Source: Tychonema bourrellyi FEM_GT703
GTDB taxonomy: Bacteria; Cyanobacteriota; Cyanobacteriia; Cyanobacteriales; Microcoleaceae
Reading direction: 5' to 3'
Assembly: GCF_002412335.2 (NCBI RefSeq)
Contig: NZ_NXIB02000009.1
Span: forward strand, 1-64,000
Length of the DNA: 64,000 nt
Part shown: one piece after another, positions 1 through 8,520 of the stretch
How the letters are laid out: each line of letters starts with the position of its first letter
How positions within the stretch are numbered: position 1 is the first letter of the stretch
Translations under genes and position numbers: made by a program
Notes under the pieces: generated by a model
Database searches by the model: none
Told to the model about the DNA's origin: nothing
The model's input: only the letters and a program-made list of their open reading frames with translations

Positions 1-118
1 TCTTCTCAAAGTCCCCCTTCTTAAGGGGGATTTAGGGGGATCTAGACTCAGGTAAAAACCAGATTTCTCAGGGCTTTCAGGCTTAAGTTGACACCAATGG
101 GCAGTGCCGTGTCCCTAC
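1..118 (-). mobile_element. MITE-like element family A, copy 1 (cut by window edge)
   Basis: This is the reverse complement of the left half of the elements at 12223-12454 and 41245-41480. It has the same terminal sequence (CTTAAGTTGACACC followed by AATGGGCAGTGCCGTGTCCC, ending near 118) and the same interior with AAGTCCCCCTTCTTAAGGGG. It carries no coding capacity. The rest of the element lies outside the window. Confidence 0.75.
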
Positions 119-163
119 AAGAGCTATGTAGCTCACTACTTGCAATCTGCTGTAAGTAGCCTT

Positions 164-1039
164 TTAAAGGCTCAAGTTGCGCCGTAAAAAGCTTTCTAAG
201 GATTCCATTCTCATGTCGTAGATTGATTCCAACCTTTGCACTTCTTCGGGAGTACAAAAAAACTCGTTACCCAGCAATACCCGTAAAGTTCCTAAGTCTT
301 TTTGAGCTTGAGGATTTAATAAACCCAAAGCATTTCGCAATCCATCAAACACAACCAGGGGCGGGCTAATGACTATAGGTTCGCGATCGAATAAACGTCC
401 AAAAATGCGGGCAATGTCGTCTCTTGTCAGCACATCCGGGCCACCGACTGGCAGAATTTGGTTGCGCGCCCCTTCAACGGTTGGCGAGTCTACAGCAATA
501 TGAGCTAAGTCATCGGTACTGACAACAGAGGTGCGGTTTTTGCCGTCGCCAATCAGCAGGTAAAGTCCGGTTTCTCGAAACCTTTCTGCTGACGGTAATA
601 AGCTGGAAGCAAAACCTGCTGGCCGCAAGATGGTATAATTCAATCCGCTGTTTTGCAGGTATTTTTCGACTTCACGCTTGGCTTTGAATACTGCGGAATC
701 TTCGTATCCGCGATCGACTCCCAGTACCGAAATAAATACAAAATGCTCAACTCCGGCTTCCTTGGCGCAGTCGATCAATTCTATGTTAGCACGGTAGTGT
801 ACGGCTTGAACGTCGCCACCAGTGCCGTGGGTGCTGATGACGCATTTCACTCCTTGGCAGGCTTTTTTAATATCCTTATCTTGTTTCAAGTCGCCGATGA
901 AAATTTCTGCGCCTCGGTTTTCTAGTTCTGAGTAGCGGGATGCGAGGCGAACAAATGCGCGGACGGGTTTTTCTTGCTGTCTAATTTCTCGTACTATGCG
1001 GCGGCCGAGTGCGCCTGTTGCTCCGGTTACTAAGAACAT
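164..1039 (-). CDS. NAD(P)-binding SDR-family protein (NmrA/Ycf39-like)
   Basis: Atypical short-chain dehydrogenase/NmrA-like protein of about 291 aa. The N-terminal Rossmann motif TGATGALGRRIV starts about four residues in, followed by strands ending in VRAF and IFIGD, as in nucleotide-sugar or quinone-reductase-like atypical SDRs. The later YTILRPAGF segment is also typical of this family. An upstream in-frame start at 1072 would add 11 residues (MQNVNNQQPNI); the ATG at 1039 places the glycine-rich loop at the usual distance from the N-terminus, so I prefer it. In cyanobacteria and plastids, Ycf39/HCF244 relatives act in photosystem II assembly, but this protein cannot be assigned to that role from sequence alone. 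The substrate is unknown. Confidence 0.85.
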   Translation of the reverse strand: MFLVTGATGALGRRIVREIRQQEKPVRAFVRLASRYSELENRGAEIFIGDLKQDKDIKKACQGVKCVISTHGTGGDVQAVHYRANIELIDCAKEAGVEHFVFISVLGVDRGYEDSAVFKAKREVEKYLQNSGLNYTILRPAGFASSLLPSAERFRETGLYLLIGDGKNRTSVVSTDDLAHIAVDSPTVEGARNQILPVGGPDVLTRDDIARIFGRLFDREPIVISPPLVVFDGLRNALGLLNPQAQKDLGTLRVLLGNEFFCTPEEVQRLESIYDMRMESLESFLRRNLSL

Positions 1040-1207
1040 AATGTTTGGTTGTTGGTTGTTCACATTTTGCACCGTATCCCATTATAGCGGTTTTTCAGGG
1101 AGTTGGTGGTGAAGGGTTCAGAAAGTGCGATCGCTTTGGTATAATGACAAGTAAATAAATAGGGATACAATAAATATATCAATTAATTATCGAGAGGGCT
1201 AAGAGTC

Positions 1208-1768
1208 ATGATAGGCATCGGAACCAAACTCACTTTAGAAGATTTTCTAGCTTTGCCCGACGGAGACGTGTATTATGAATTGGTAGATGGTCAAGCAGTT
1301 CCTAAAATGTCTCCCAAATTTTTCCATTCGACTTTACAGTTTGCTTTGTGTAGCCTAATTCGTGCATGGTGTAAAGGACGGGGGCGAGTGTTGCCAGAAT
1401 GGGCAGTTTTGTTAAAACGTCAGGGTAAAGATTGGGCACCTGTTCCAGATTTAACCTACATTTCTTATGAACGTTTACCGAAAATTTGGCGACGGAATGA
1501 AGCTTGTCCTGCAATTCCTGAATTGGTGATTGAGATTATATCGCCGGATCAAACGATGAAGGAATTTGAAGAGAAGGCGAAAGATTATTTGGCTGCGGGT
1601 GTTCCGCGAGTTTGGGTTATCGATCCAGAGGCTATCTTAATTAAAAGTTTTTTCCCCGATGGTTCTAGTCAAATTTATACAGATAATATGCCGATTGTGG
1701 ATGAGTTGTTGCCCGGTTTGGAGTTGACGACTCGACTAATTTTTGAAGAAGCAGAGTTGATTGATTGA
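1208..1768 (+). CDS. Uma2 family (DUF820) putative restriction-endonuclease-like protein
   Basis: The 186 aa size and motif order fit the Uma2/DUF820 family, which is greatly expanded in cyanobacteria. It has an N-terminal LTLEDFLALPDG with YELVDGQ, a central PVPDLTYIS strand, PELVIEIISP and a final YLAAGVPRVWVIDP. The D in VPDL and the E of LVIEIISP are the expected PD-(D/E)XK acidic residues, so a nuclease fold is likely. The cellular role of the family is not established. It is a single gene with an ATG start preceded by a purine-rich AGAGGG. No partner is visible; the gene is ordinary for this kind of genome. Confidence 0.9.
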   Translation: MIGIGTKLTLEDFLALPDGDVYYELVDGQAVPKMSPKFFHSTLQFALCSLIRAWCKGRGRVLPEWAVLLKRQGKDWAPVPDLTYISYERLPKIWRRNEACPAIPELVIEIISPDQTMKEFEEKAKDYLAAGVPRVWVIDPEAILIKSFFPDGSSQIYTDNMPIVDELLPGLELTTRLIFEEAELID

Positions 1769-1951
1769 GTGCGATCGCTTCTAGTAAAATTTAACTGTAG
1801 CTTACAGACTCAACCTTTGCCGATTGTCCGCTCTCACTTGTCAAGTCCCCAAGCATTAAGTAATCAATATGACTGCTTTAGGAGTATCAGGCGTGGTATT
1901 CTCTAAAGTAGCATCCACTTTCAGCCCAGTACCAGTGGACAAGAGGAACTT

Positions 1952-2527
1952 ATGATCGAGCTTTCTACCGAACAACTGCTTTACTTGCTGTACGCAGTAG
2001 CCTACTCAAAACAGAGTAAGGCGACTAAAGGCGATGTGAAACAGCATTTATCTAAAGGATACCAGAAGGATGCGAATGCTATCTGTGATATTTTGTGTCA
2101 GAAGCAATTGCTCGAATCTCCTAAAAAAGGTCAGCTTTTCGTGACAGAGCAAGGTAAGAAAGTTCTAGCTACTAATCTGCAAACCAGTAAGTATGAGTTT
2201 GATTCAGCAAAAGGAGCGAAACTTATAAATACTCTTTGGCGTTACTGTCAAGTCGGAGTTGCGGATTCTCAGACTTCCGATGGTGGTAAAGAGATGGACT
2301 TTGAGAAATTTGTAGAAAAGTTTAAGGCTCTTTATTTTGAAGAAAGAAAGCGTCAAGAGTTAAGGGGAGTAGTTGCTATTCGCAGCCGAGAAATTTGTCA
2401 TAAATTTTTGGAACAGAACGATATATCTCAATCAAATTTGAATAAAAACTTTGCTTTGCTTAAATCAACTGGCAAAGTTTTTGCAGTTATCGAAAAAGAA
2501 GATGAACTTATTCAGTGGGTAGAGTAA
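1952..2527 (+). CDS. Putative winged-helix protein, first gene of a two-gene cassette
   Basis: I do not recognise a named family. Residues 1-75 read as a winged helix-turn-helix: helix LSTEQLLYLLYAVAY, then a second helix (KGDVKQHL), a recognition-type helix (ANAICDILCQKQLL) and a wing-like GQLFVTEQGKKVL. The C-terminal 90 residues are charged and helical (EERKRQELRGVVAIRSREI). The gene ends 3 bases before the next ATG, so the two are almost certainly cotranscribed and probably translationally coupled. By analogy with other small wHTH plus ATPase pairs it may sense DNA or regulate the ATPase; this is inference. Codon usage is AT-rich, like its partner and unlike the nearby core genes. Confidence 0.75.
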   Translation: MIELSTEQLLYLLYAVAYSKQSKATKGDVKQHLSKGYQKDANAICDILCQKQLLESPKKGQLFVTEQGKKVLATNLQTSKYEFDSAKGAKLINTLWRYCQVGVADSQTSDGGKEMDFEKFVEKFKALYFEERKRQELRGVVAIRSREICHKFLEQNDISQSNLNKNFALLKSTGKVFAVIEKEDELIQWVE

Positions 2528-2530
2528 GCT

Positions 2531-4267
2531 ATGACAGAAGATGCAGGAAAAAAAAGGTATATAAGAGACTTCCTTCACCAAGTAAATTCAAGCGCAGGAT
2601 TTGTTGATGATATTAGAATAGATCGCGTTGTTAGGCTTCCAGGGTCAGAAGGTGAAGGATCTACAGCCAAAAGTTTGTCGGGGCGGCAAATATCTAACCT
2701 AACTGAGCTTCTTAAGGACGATCTTCGTCATACATTTGATGACGGCTACTTTACATTTAGATTCGTTGCAGCCCTAGTTGGTAGTGGTAAAACCTCTCTA
2801 TTAACTTACCTCCATGAATTAGCTAAAACTAAACCAGCCTATCAGAAGCACTCTGTAGTTGTTGAGTTCCAACTCTCTGTGTTTGATGAATTTATTGGTA
2901 AGGGTTTTAAGAAAGAATTGTACTCCCACATCCTAGCTCATACATTTTATGAGTTGTCACACAATAAAGAATTATTGGATTCAGTTAAAAATGTAGCTAG
3001 AAAAGTTTTGAGGGATTATTTATCTGACACTGAAGTTACTCAACTTAATGCCGCTCAAGATTTGATGCTATTTCGCACAAAATTCAAAAAGTCTATTGCT
3101 GATAATGTGGATAGTCTTGAAGAATTTTTCTTTTCTATAGTATCTAAAGTATCAGCCGTTGATCCCAACTTTAGTTTTGTTTACCTCATAGATGAGTTAG
3201 ATGCTTTAGTAACATCTCCCGATCAAATTAAAGAAACAAGACTTCTTTTCAAACAATTAATTAGAAGGGCAAAAGAAAAATTCGGATCGAAGATTCGCTT
3301 GTTAATATACTTAGTAGGTACATCAAATAACGTAGAAAGTTTTATTGCTGAAGATTCTGTCATGGAAAGTCTTTTAGGTGAATCAGTGATAAATCTAAAT
3401 AAGGGTTATATCAATGAATTTGAACTGATTAGAAATAAAATTGATGAGCGTATTAAAGGCGCTTATAAGGGATATAAGAATTTTTCTCAAGCATGGGAAG
3501 AAATTAAAGATATAACATTGAATCCTGTTAATACCTTGAGAGAGTTTTGTCAACACTATGCTGGGGCTGTATTAGAAATACATGAAAAATATTTTCAAGA
3601 AGCTCCAGAACAGGAATTTGAAGGCAATTCACGCCAGTTAGTAGAATCCAAGTGTAGACAACACTGGGCAAGTTACCTCAAGCAGAAATCATACACTCTA
3701 TCGGCATTTTTAACTACAAAAAAGATTAAAGGTCACGCCTTTGACTGTTACGTGGAATTACTGCACAACGGCACTTGTGTTGCTAGAGCCTTTGGCGAAG
3801 CTAAAAACTATGAACTGTTAAGCAGCCATTTAGAAAAGTTTAATCAATGGTTAGAAGCTGCCAATTTCAAACCCTTTACCCCTGATGGGACACCGGGAGA
3901 TTTATCTTTTATGATTGCTCCTTCCTGTCCACCTCTCCTGGAAAGAAAGTTGGAACTTAAAAACATTCAATTTATCAAATCTGATAAGGTTATTCCCCCG
4001 CCAATACCCACACCCACATCCACGCCTATACCCAAACCAACTCCTACAGCCACGCCATTTCCTATTAATCTCAATAAAGCCAATAAATCCGAAATAAAGA
4101 AGGCTTTCAATGGAACCTATATCAGGGAGAAAACTATCGATGAATTTATCATTGATAGAAATACTGAAATCTATTGTGACATAGACGATATGGCGTTTCT
4201 AGGTCTTACCCCAGCCGCAAAGAAAATACTTCAAACAAAGTTTGATAAAGGTGAGATTTGCTTTTAA
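2531..4267 (+). CDS. P-loop ATPase with putative REase-like and HhH C-terminal modules
   Basis: 578 aa, not assignable to a named system. Visible domains in order: a P-loop near residues 81-88 (VGSGKTS) and a Walker B at 216-223 (FVYLIDEL), giving an AAA/STAND-like ATPase over roughly 40-310; a segment near 400-445 with D405, then E423-A-K425 (GEAKNYELL), the spacing of a PD-(D/E)XK nuclease core; a proline/threonine linker at 489-511; and a C-terminal stretch at 512-570 starting INLNKANKSEIKKAF that resembles a degenerate ComEA-type helix-hairpin-helix. An ATPase joined to a nuclease-like and a DNA-binding-like module suggests nucleic-acid surveillance or defence, but this is inference. It follows the winged-helix gene by 3 bases. 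Downstream lies another PD-(D/E)XK-like gene on the opposite strand. Confidence 0.75.
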   Translation: MTEDAGKKRYIRDFLHQVNSSAGFVDDIRIDRVVRLPGSEGEGSTAKSLSGRQISNLTELLKDDLRHTFDDGYFTFRFVAALVGSGKTSLLTYLHELAKTKPAYQKHSVVVEFQLSVFDEFIGKGFKKELYSHILAHTFYELSHNKELLDSVKNVARKVLRDYLSDTEVTQLNAAQDLMLFRTKFKKSIADNVDSLEEFFFSIVSKVSAVDPNFSFVYLIDELDALVTSPDQIKETRLLFKQLIRRAKEKFGSKIRLLIYLVGTSNNVESFIAEDSVMESLLGESVINLNKGYINEFELIRNKIDERIKGAYKGYKNFSQAWEEIKDITLNPVNTLREFCQHYAGAVLEIHEKYFQEAPEQEFEGNSRQLVESKCRQHWASYLKQKSYTLSAFLTTKKIKGHAFDCYVELLHNGTCVARAFGEAKNYELLSSHLEKFNQWLEAANFKPFTPDGTPGDLSFMIAPSCPPLLERKLELKNIQFIKSDKVIPPPIPTPTSTPIPKPTPTATPFPINLNKANKSEIKKAFNGTYIREKTIDEFIIDRNTEIYCDIDDMAFLGLTPAAKKILQTKFDKGEICF

Positions 4268-4362
4268 CATAAGATGCAATGATTAGAGGATTTGGTAGTT
4301 CGTGGCGATCGGCCAACCATTGAATTTCTCCACGGGCTAACTTTTCTTTGTAATCAAATCAG

Positions 4363-4965
4363 CTAAATTTCCCGTGCCATCCATACCAAAAAGCCCAAAA
4401 TTTGATCGACAGGAGGCAGTGGATAATCAATCAAATCAATTGTTACTATTTGTCCTTCTAGTTTCAGAAATCGCCACTGAGTGCCATTGGTGACTGAACC
4501 ATAAATTATAGGAATCGGCTTTTTCTTAGCCTCATTGAATTTTTGTGCTGCCACCATCTCAGCAATACATTGTCCGAATCCTGTTCTGAGATCGGATTTT
4601 TTGGCCTCCACAATAATGACTGCCGGTGCTTCAATTTCTAGAATTTCTTCGGAACGGCTAAAAAGAAAATCGCACATTCCGTTCAATCCCATTGATTCAT
4701 CTACTGTGAAGTCTTCTCCTGAAAATAAACTGACTCGTCGCTGTAAAATTCGTCTGGCTTCTAACAATACAGGATAAATAATTCCTTCAGAACGAGCTTT
4801 TTCGCTGGCTGATGAGGCTAACGGTAGGCTTTCTTCTAAAAAGGCAGTCAGTGTTTGTGAGGGGGAAATTGGGTCAATATTAGGCAAAAAACGAACTGAT
4901 TCTACAGTGGTTAGATTAAATGCTTCCTTGACTTTACCGATCGTGGTGAAAGAACTGTATGGCAT
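4363..4965 (-). CDS. PD-(D/E)XK-like conserved cyanobacterial protein
   Basis: About 200 aa, from a family widespread in cyanobacteria but without an established function. The pattern LNGMCDFLFS (acidic D) followed about 25 residues later by VIIVEAKKSDL (E-x-K) and then a helix with GFGQCIAEMVAA is that of a PD-(D/E)XK nuclease-fold core, similar to the N-terminal part of type I restriction R subunits. The start at 4965 (MPYSSFTTIGKV) is preferred. The longer reading from 5040 runs through a repeat element and begins with non-conserved residues. Convergent with the ATPase gene upstream; whether they work together is unknown. Confidence 0.75.
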   Translation of the reverse strand: MPYSSFTTIGKVKEAFNLTTVESVRFLPNIDPISPSQTLTAFLEESLPLASSASEKARSEGIIYPVLLEARRILQRRVSLFSGEDFTVDESMGLNGMCDFLFSRSEEILEIEAPAVIIVEAKKSDLRTGFGQCIAEMVAAQKFNEAKKKPIPIIYGSVTNGTQWRFLKLEGQIVTIDLIDYPLPPVDQILGFLVWMAREI

Positions 4966-5002
4966 AGGGATTAACAGTATTAAGTTGAATTGGTAAGTGT
5001 AT

Positions 5003-5185
5003 TTAAACTGAGATCTTACACCAATGTCAGCAACGGGCAAGATGCCCGTTCCACAAAGACTCTATTTTCTTGTGGTCAGCAACGGGCAAGATGCCCGTTC
5101 CACAAAGACTCTATTTTCTTGTGGAACAGGCATCTTGCCTGTTCATAAAAGGCTAATTAAGAATTGTGCAATATCTGAGTTTAAA
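5003..5185. mobile_element. MITE-like element family B, copy 1, with 49-bp tandem duplication
   Basis: Ends are inverted repeats: TTTAAACTGAGATCTTACAC at 5003 and its imperfect complement (GTGCAATATCTGAGTTTAAA) ending at 5185. The interior carries GGGCAAGATGCCC palindromes. A 49-base unit is duplicated exactly head to tail (5027-5075 and 5076-5124), followed by the inverted half AACAGGCATCTTGCCTGTT. It ends 2 bases before the stop codon of the DUF2786 gene. Related copies lie at 11100, 37271 and 58509. Confidence 0.75.
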
Positions 5186-5186
5186 C

Positions 5187-5906
5187 TCAAAGACTTTCAT
5201 TGAGTTGTTTCATATCACCTTGTGGTTTGACTTGCTTATGCAAACTAATTTGGTCGCCTACTTCATATCCGGTGTTAAAACCAGCCTCGCTACTGATTTG
5301 AGAACCAGTTCTCTTTTTAACTTTACCACCTAAAGTCTCTAAATACTTTGCGATCGCCTGTTGATTCTTCTCAAACATCGATCGCACCACAATCGCCGGA
5401 GTAGCCGCCACATCCCCCACACCCGGAATCCCCGACTCTTCCATCTCACTTTTTTGTTCCAACAACCTTTGTCTCAATTTCGTCGCACATCCAACTCGAA
5501 AAGCATTGAGATAAGCCAATCCCCGCCCACTTCCTTTGCGGTATTTCGCCCTCCGTTCGATCGCATGACTCAAATACTCGTAAAGGTGCGTACAAACTGT
5601 CAAGTTGGTAGAAGTTCCCACCAAAAACATCGTACCAGTATAAGTATTTCGCATCGCATTGCAACCGTTAGCTTCGGCAATACCCGAAAGTAAAATCATT
5701 TTCCAAGTAACGTAGCGGGGTGTCGTTTCGACTCCGCTTTCACTAATCTCTTCCTGTTGATTGGGGCCTAAATCCGCGAGACTGAGATTATATTGTGCTA
5801 GTAAGAGAGAAGCTTTTTCGGCCGCCGCAGTCGATTCATTTTCATTGGATGAAGTGGCGAGGGCTAACAGCTTTTTGATTTTATCGACGATATTTGTGTC
5901 TGCCAT
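5187..5906 (-). CDS. DUF2786 domain-containing protein
   Basis: The 239 aa product opens with the classical DUF2786 signature: DKIKKLLALATSSN, then AAEKASLLLAQYNLSLADL, a helical hairpin found in phage and bacterial proteins of unknown function. The middle part (TWKMILLSGIAEANGCNA, then YEYLSHAIERRAKYRKG) matches the usual C-terminal extension of these proteins, which often occur in mobile or phage-related regions. The start at 5906 is followed directly by the conserved domain, so I keep it. No partner gene is evident. Function unknown. Confidence 0.85.
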   Translation of the reverse strand: MADTNIVDKIKKLLALATSSNENESTAAAEKASLLLAQYNLSLADLGPNQQEEISESGVETTPRYVTWKMILLSGIAEANGCNAMRNTYTGTMFLVGTSTNLTVCTHLYEYLSHAIERRAKYRKGSGRGLAYLNAFRVGCATKLRQRLLEQKSEMEESGIPGVGDVAATPAIVVRSMFEKNQQAIAKYLETLGGKVKKRTGSQISSEAGFNTGYEVGDQISLHKQVKPQGDMKQLNESL

Positions 5907-6027
5907 TTTTCAATCAATTTTGGGGTGAGAGAGGATTTGGCGATCGGGCTAATTTTAGTATAATACAAAATCTGACCTAAGTATACCCTGTTATTTCTTA
6001 GTCCGCGCAGGCGGACTTTGTTTGTGT

Positions 6028-6138
6028 AGACGCGGTTTCAACCGCCGAGTTTTGTGTAGGTTTCAACCGCCGAGTTTTGTGTAGGTTTCAACCGCCGAGT
6101 ATCTTTGTTTTTTATAAACGCGGTTTCAACCGCCGAGT
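6028..6138. repeat. Palindromic repeat, four copies of a GCGGTTTCAACCGC-type unit
   Basis: Units GGTTTCAACCGCCGAGT occur at about 6034, 6059, 6084 and 6122. The first three are spaced 25 bases apart with TTTGTGTA between them. Each core (GCGGTT-TC-AACCGC) is self-complementary. It sits just downstream of the DUF790 gene's stop and could form transcript-ending hairpins. The spacing is too short and the number of copies too low for a CRISPR. Confidence 0.7.
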
Positions 6139-6141
6139 GAT

Positions 6142-7359
6142 CTAATCATCCAGAACTTCCAGGACTGATTTGGGTAATAGTTTATCTTTAAACCAGATGA
6201 CTTTTGCTGGCACGTCTTTCACCTTCACCCCTGCTTTCTCCAAATTCAGACGTTCGGAAATAGCCAAAATCAAGTTATCGCAGTCCGACTTATGTACTTG
6301 TGCAAATTTCTTTTGCAAATACTCCGGTCGCCAATAACCAACTATCTCTAATAAAAACACTCGGCCGTCGGGATGCACTAACCGAAAGTCGGGAATCATC
6401 ACACTACCTGGAATCGGAATTAGATCAACTTCTCGTTCCAATTGCCACTCGGTTTTTGTGGAACTCCATCTTTCAGCAAATGCTGCTTCTAACATACTAT
6501 CATAAGGTTTCCCAGGTGGATAGTGGCTGACTAAGCCGCACTCGGAATTTAGGGTGAATTTACCTGTTTTTAATACGCCTGTAAAAGGGTCTTTTGTTTG
6601 GAGTGTTGAGTGCATACTCCATTTGGTGACGTGCAGCAGTGCGGGCAGCATTTTTGCTAGGGCTAAGCCGTAGCGGGTGCTGGGTTTGAATAAGCTTGTC
6701 GGCCCGTCGATGGTGAGGGTAAAACCGATTTCGGCATCGCCTTCGATGTAGGTCATTAATTGAAATAGTTTTAGATAGCGAAATAGGAGTTTGTATTCTC
6801 CTGGATCGTTACGGTGGGCGTTTAATTGCACTTGACTTGCGCGGTAAAATATGCCTTGGACTTGAGAAAGATTGTAGCGATGCAAGAGTGCTTCTGCTGT
6901 GGGTGCGTCGAATTGGGTGAAAATTTTGTTTTCGTTTAAATCTGCGTATAAACCTGTACTGATTTCGTTGGTTAAAACTTCTCGATTTAACTCTTGACTA
7001 AGTTCAAGTGCTAGTGTTTCGAGGGTTAATTGGGTGGAATGATGGCTGGGAGTCGATCGCGCAGACAAGGCAAAAACCCGCTGTCTCAAGTCTGAAGGTT
7101 CTAGGGGACTGATGACTTCAAAGGTGCTGAAACCGCCTCTCAGCAGGTGAGCAAATCCGCGTTTGACCCGGTAGTCGGGGCTGTCGCCTTCTAGTGATTG
7201 CAAGTGTTTGTCTAGTTCGCCTTGGGTTTTGCCGATCGACTCTTGAAAGCAATTTATAATTTCGGTAGCTGCTTCTAGGTTTTTAGCATCTATCTTGAGA
7301 CGTAATGGGATGATCGATTCCCCATTTTGGCGGTGACTTAGTAAATCGGTTGGTAACAT
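6142..7359 (-). CDS. DUF790 family (Bax1-like) nuclease
   Basis: The 405 aa protein matches DUF790, the family of Bax1, the archaeal endonuclease that partners the XPB helicase. The N-terminus MLPTDLL..HRQNGESIIPLRL and the DSPDYRVKRGFAHLL segment are family hallmarks. The C-terminal nuclease domain shows VMIPDFRLVHPDG followed by VFLLEIVGYWRPEYL, the D and E of a PD-(D/E)XK fold (here E-x-V rather than E-x-K, as usual in this family). DNA repair by helicase-coupled flap or bubble cleavage is the known role of Bax1. The helicase gene normally found beside it is not in this window. Confidence 0.85.
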   Translation of the reverse strand: MLPTDLLSHRQNGESIIPLRLKIDAKNLEAATEIINCFQESIGKTQGELDKHLQSLEGDSPDYRVKRGFAHLLRGGFSTFEVISPLEPSDLRQRVFALSARSTPSHHSTQLTLETLALELSQELNREVLTNEISTGLYADLNENKIFTQFDAPTAEALLHRYNLSQVQGIFYRASQVQLNAHRNDPGEYKLLFRYLKLFQLMTYIEGDAEIGFTLTIDGPTSLFKPSTRYGLALAKMLPALLHVTKWSMHSTLQTKDPFTGVLKTGKFTLNSECGLVSHYPPGKPYDSMLEAAFAERWSSTKTEWQLEREVDLIPIPGSVMIPDFRLVHPDGRVFLLEIVGYWRPEYLQKKFAQVHKSDCDNLILAISERLNLEKAGVKVKDVPAKVIWFKDKLLPKSVLEVLDD

Positions 7360-7487
7360 AAGGTCTCACTAGATTGGGGCTCATTTTGCGAGACCCAACC
7401 TAAATTTGTTCTAAGTGTTCAGTTGGCTTTTGGATAAGCGGTCTGTACTATTCCTGGGACGGACTCAGCACATAAAAGTTGTTCAAA

Positions 7488-7549
7488 AACCGATCGAAGG
7501 TGATAGCCACAAACCCGTAACCGATCGAAGGTGATAGCCACAAACCCGT
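7488..7549. repeat. 31-bp exact tandem duplication
   Basis: The 31-base unit beginning AACCGATCGAAGGTGATAGC and ending CACAAACCCGT occurs at 7488-7518 and again at 7519-7549 without a gap. It lies in the 290-base gap between the divergent DUF790 and PfpI genes. No gene is seen here. Confidence 0.9.
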
Positions 7550-7653
7550 CCTTGGTGTTAGGACTGGGATCTTTTGCTGCCAAAGCTTTATAATACCTAG
7601 AATTGCTAGAGTAAAAACAACAGGCACAAAGATATCCGCAAAAGGAATAGACT

Positions 7654-8334
7654 ATGACTAGCAAAAAAGTTCTGATTGTTTTAACCAGCCACGATACTCT
7701 GGGCGACACTGGTAAAGAAACGGGTTTTTATCTCCCAGAAGTGACGCATCCCTTGGACGCATTTACTCAGGCGGGATTAACTGTAGATTTTGTCAGTCCA
7801 AAAGGCGGCAAAGCTCCGATGGTTGGGGTTGATTTAGAAGACCCGCTAAATAAGGCTTTTGTAGAGGATTCCGAACAGGTGGCGCGAGTCGAAAATACTC
7901 TGAATCCCGCACAAATTGACCCCGCAGAATATGGGGCTATTTTTTACGCTGGGGGACACGGGACAATGTGGGATTTTGCTGATAATCAAGAACTTGCGGG
8001 GATTGCTGCTGCAATTTATGAAGCAGGTGGCGTTGTGGGTGCTGTTTGTCATGGGCCGGCGGCGTTAGTTAATCTTAAGTTGTCTGATGGTGAATATCTC
8101 GTTGCTAATAAGACTGTGGCTGCTTTTACTAATGAAGAAGAAGCCGCTGTGGGATTGACTGACATCGTGCCGTTTTTGCTGGAGGCGAAGTTAATTGAGC
8201 GCGGGGCTAATTTTACCAAGGTTGCTAGTTTTCAGGCTTGTGTTGTTGAGTGCGATCGGCTGGTGACAGGCCAAAATCCCGCTTCCGCAGCAGGCGTTGG
8301 CGAAAAAATGGTAGAATTGCTCAAAAATAAGTAA
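7654..8334 (+). CDS. DJ-1/PfpI family type 1 glutamine amidotransferase-like protein
   Basis: The 226 aa protein has the DJ-1/PfpI fold signature of the Hsp31/glyoxalase III-like branch. E22 lies in KETGFYLPEV, the glycine-rich loop is YAGGHGTMWDF, and the nucleophile elbow is GAVCHGPAALV with C132 and H133. This Glu-Cys-His arrangement is known from Hsp31-like enzymes that detoxify methylglyoxal or act as holding chaperones. It is cytosolic with no signal peptide. The ATG at 7654 lies behind AAAGGAATAG, a reasonable ribosome-binding site. Single gene. Confidence 0.9.
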   Translation: MTSKKVLIVLTSHDTLGDTGKETGFYLPEVTHPLDAFTQAGLTVDFVSPKGGKAPMVGVDLEDPLNKAFVEDSEQVARVENTLNPAQIDPAEYGAIFYAGGHGTMWDFADNQELAGIAAAIYEAGGVVGAVCHGPAALVNLKLSDGEYLVANKTVAAFTNEEEAAVGLTDIVPFLLEAKLIERGANFTKVASFQACVVECDRLVTGQNPASAAGVGEKMVELLKNK

Positions 8335-8369
8335 TTCGCTCTAATTAAACGTCAAACGCTTCTATGTTA

Positions 8370-8445
8370 GATCCCCGACTTCTTGAAGAAGTCGAGGATC
8401 GCCGTTTCCCTACAATTAATTGGAGCAGGGAAACGGCATTGCCTT
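8370..8445. repeat. Two adjacent short palindromic repeats
   Basis: 8370-8400 forms a hairpin around GACTTCTTGAAGAAGTC with GATC ends. The next stretch pairs CCGTTTCCCTACAATTAATT with AGGGAAACGG. Similar palindromes occur at 15988-16026 and 42684-42703 (first type) and at 25760 and 37480 (second type). They may end transcription of the PfpI gene. Confidence 0.65.
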
Positions 8446-8520
8446 GGACTCTGTACGGGTAATTGAAATAGCTAAACGAATAAGATATAAGGGCATAATA
8501 TAATTTTGAGTGGACAGGGT

